Of a stretch of DNA of 15,584 nucleotides, positions 14,654 to 15,584 are shown piece by piece (positions within the stretch are counted from its first letter, which is position 1; the number at the start of each line of letters is the position of its first letter). The DNA is from an uncultured Pseudomonadota bacterium (GTDB taxonomy: Bacteria; Pseudomonadota; Gammaproteobacteria; Burkholderiales; Thiobacillaceae): the NCBI GenBank assembly GCA_903883985.1, contig CAISDD010000308.1:1-15584 (forward strand). Reading direction: 5' to 3'. The notes below the pieces were generated by a model. It ran no database searches, was not told the DNA's origin, and worked only from the letters and a program-made list of their open reading frames with translations. The translations under genes were made by a program, and so were the position numbers.

Positions 14654-15584
14654 CACGCTTCTCCCCGGTTGTAGCGGTTTGCCAGACGGCGCGCTGTTTC
14701 CGCCTGTTGCTGACGCAATGCCGTGGGCGAGAGCACTTCCACCGCGTCGCCAAAACCTTGCAGCCACCAGCGCAGTTGCAGGGTCTCGCGCACGGTCGCA
14801 CTCACTTTCACGCGACCATCCGGCAGCGCGCTGAGGATCTGATCCTCCGCCAGCGGGGTTTCCTCCAGGTGAGCCGCGACTTCTTCGGTGAAAGCGGCTT
14901 CGAGGTGGATGGATTCTCCCGGGAGCCAACCGAATGCGCCGGATCGGATATAACCATCGAGGCTGAAGTCGGCCGGGACGGTGAGGGCTTGTTCCAGGGT
15001 GGCCGCCGCCTGGATGCGATGGAGTGCGAGCAGCCGCAGTTGCGGATAGTTCTTGATGGTGCAGACCAGATAGAGCACCTGGCCGCGCTGCACCAGACCC
15101 AGAGGATGGATGGGGTAAGACTCGTCCGTCTCGGCGTCGCGCTTGCGGTAAGCAACCCGAACCTGCCGTCCCAGCAGCAGCGCATCGTTGATCGTGGCCT
15201 GAATACTCGCTTCGATCCTGGGTGCGAGCAGAGGCTGGGCAGCCGGTATGACGCGCACCTTGTCCATCCAGTCGGCACCACCATGGCTGGCGAGCTTGAT
15301 CTCGGCCATGCGAAAGTGGGATCGCAATTGCGCCAGCGTCGCCGCAGGCAGGAGATCAGAGAGGTGCTCGCGTGCCAGCAACAATGTCAGCGCTTCGCTG
15401 TTGGACAGTCCGGGAAGATCGAAGGCAGGCGCATCCTGATGCCAGCTCCAGCCATAAGGCCTGCTGCGCTCATCCAGCATCAAGGGGAAAATGACCGACA
15501 GGGCCTGAAGATCTCGCTCCACCGTGCGCTTGGTCACCACATACCCTTCCACCTCCAACCGGCGCCGCAAGTCGGAAGCCGTCA
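14653..15584 (-). CDS. WYL-domain transcriptional regulator, N-terminus cut by the right edge
   Basis: The frame is open to the window end, where the upstream codons still read TASDLRRRLEVEGYVVTKRT, so the true start lies outside. VVTKRTVERDLQALS is the recognition region of the helix-turn-helix. The WYL part shows QVRVAYRKRD, HPLGLVQRGQVLYLVC and RLLALHRI, with L-Y-L in place of W-Y-L. The C-terminal extension has LEETPLAEDQIL and QLRWWLQGFG. It is a paralogue of the WYL protein at 3250-4257, colinear along its whole visible length. It heads a gene set with a small membrane protein, a YbjN-like protein and two unknowns, and probably regulates that set; its promoter lies beyond the window. 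Confidence 0.88.
   Translation of the reverse strand, partial: TASDLRRRLEVEGYVVTKRTVERDLQALSVIFPLMLDERSRPYGWSWHQDAPAFDLPGLSNSEALTLLLAREHLSDLLPAATLAQLRSHFRMAEIKLASHGGADWMDKVRVIPAAQPLLAPRIEASIQATINDALLLGRQVRVAYRKRDAETDESYPIHPLGLVQRGQVLYLVCTIKNYPQLRLLALHRIQAAATLEQALTVPADFSLDGYIRSGAFGWLPGESIHLEAAFTEEVAAHLEETPLAEDQILSALPDGRVKVSATVRETLQLRWWLQGFGDAVEVLSPTALRQQQAETARRLANRYNRGEA

Overview
The window looks like an accessory (defence or genomic-island) region from a moderately GC-rich Gram-negative bacterium. It is probably a proteobacterium: the ribosome binding sites are AGGAG-type, and it carries a short RtcB, a CobB-like sirtuin, a YbjN-like protein and a Phd-type antitoxin relic. I cannot name the species. 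There is no rRNA, tRNA, CRISPR array or intact transposase. Several genes are broken, and a central stretch (about 5260-7490) is visibly richer in A+T than the AAA+ and RtcB genes beside it.

Left part (1-3176, plus strand): the C-terminal end of a UvrD-type superfamily-1 helicase runs in from the left edge. It is followed by a RecB/AddB-like PD-(D/E)XK nuclease with an iron-sulfur cysteine motif. They were probably one polypeptide, now split by two single-base breaks. After an unassigned stretch with several inverted repeats come a possible small Cys-rich ORF and a 294-residue protein of unknown function.

Centre (3250-10205, minus strand): this is one co-oriented array. In transcription order it holds a tandem AAA+ ATPase, a papain-like cysteine protease, two unknown proteins (138 and 178 residues), a decayed second copy of the papain-like protease, a caspase-like (clan CD) protease, an unknown 315-residue protein and a WYL-type regulator. 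Divergent from it (10544-12553, plus strand) are the RNA ligase RtcB and a frameshifted Sir2 deacylase. The 338-bp divergent intergenic region holds three copies of a GCGAC-n-TTCTG motif and a CTGTCAC/GTGACAG inverted repeat, both plausible operators.

Right part (12554-15584): a debris zone contains a relic of the 315-residue family, a strong 12-bp stem-loop and a Phd antitoxin relic. Then comes a minus-strand gene set that starts in a second WYL regulator, cut by the right edge. It continues with a small membrane protein (frame broken in a CT repeat), a YbjN-domain protein, a 113-residue unknown and a small gene interrupted by an in-frame TAG.

Hypothesis: the central array is a regulated stress or conflict module. 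A double-ring-type AAA+ machine would act with two unrelated cysteine proteases under WYL control, with RNA repair (RtcB) and NAD-dependent deacylation (Sir2) next door. The gene order, motifs and relics are read from the sequence; the function is inference.
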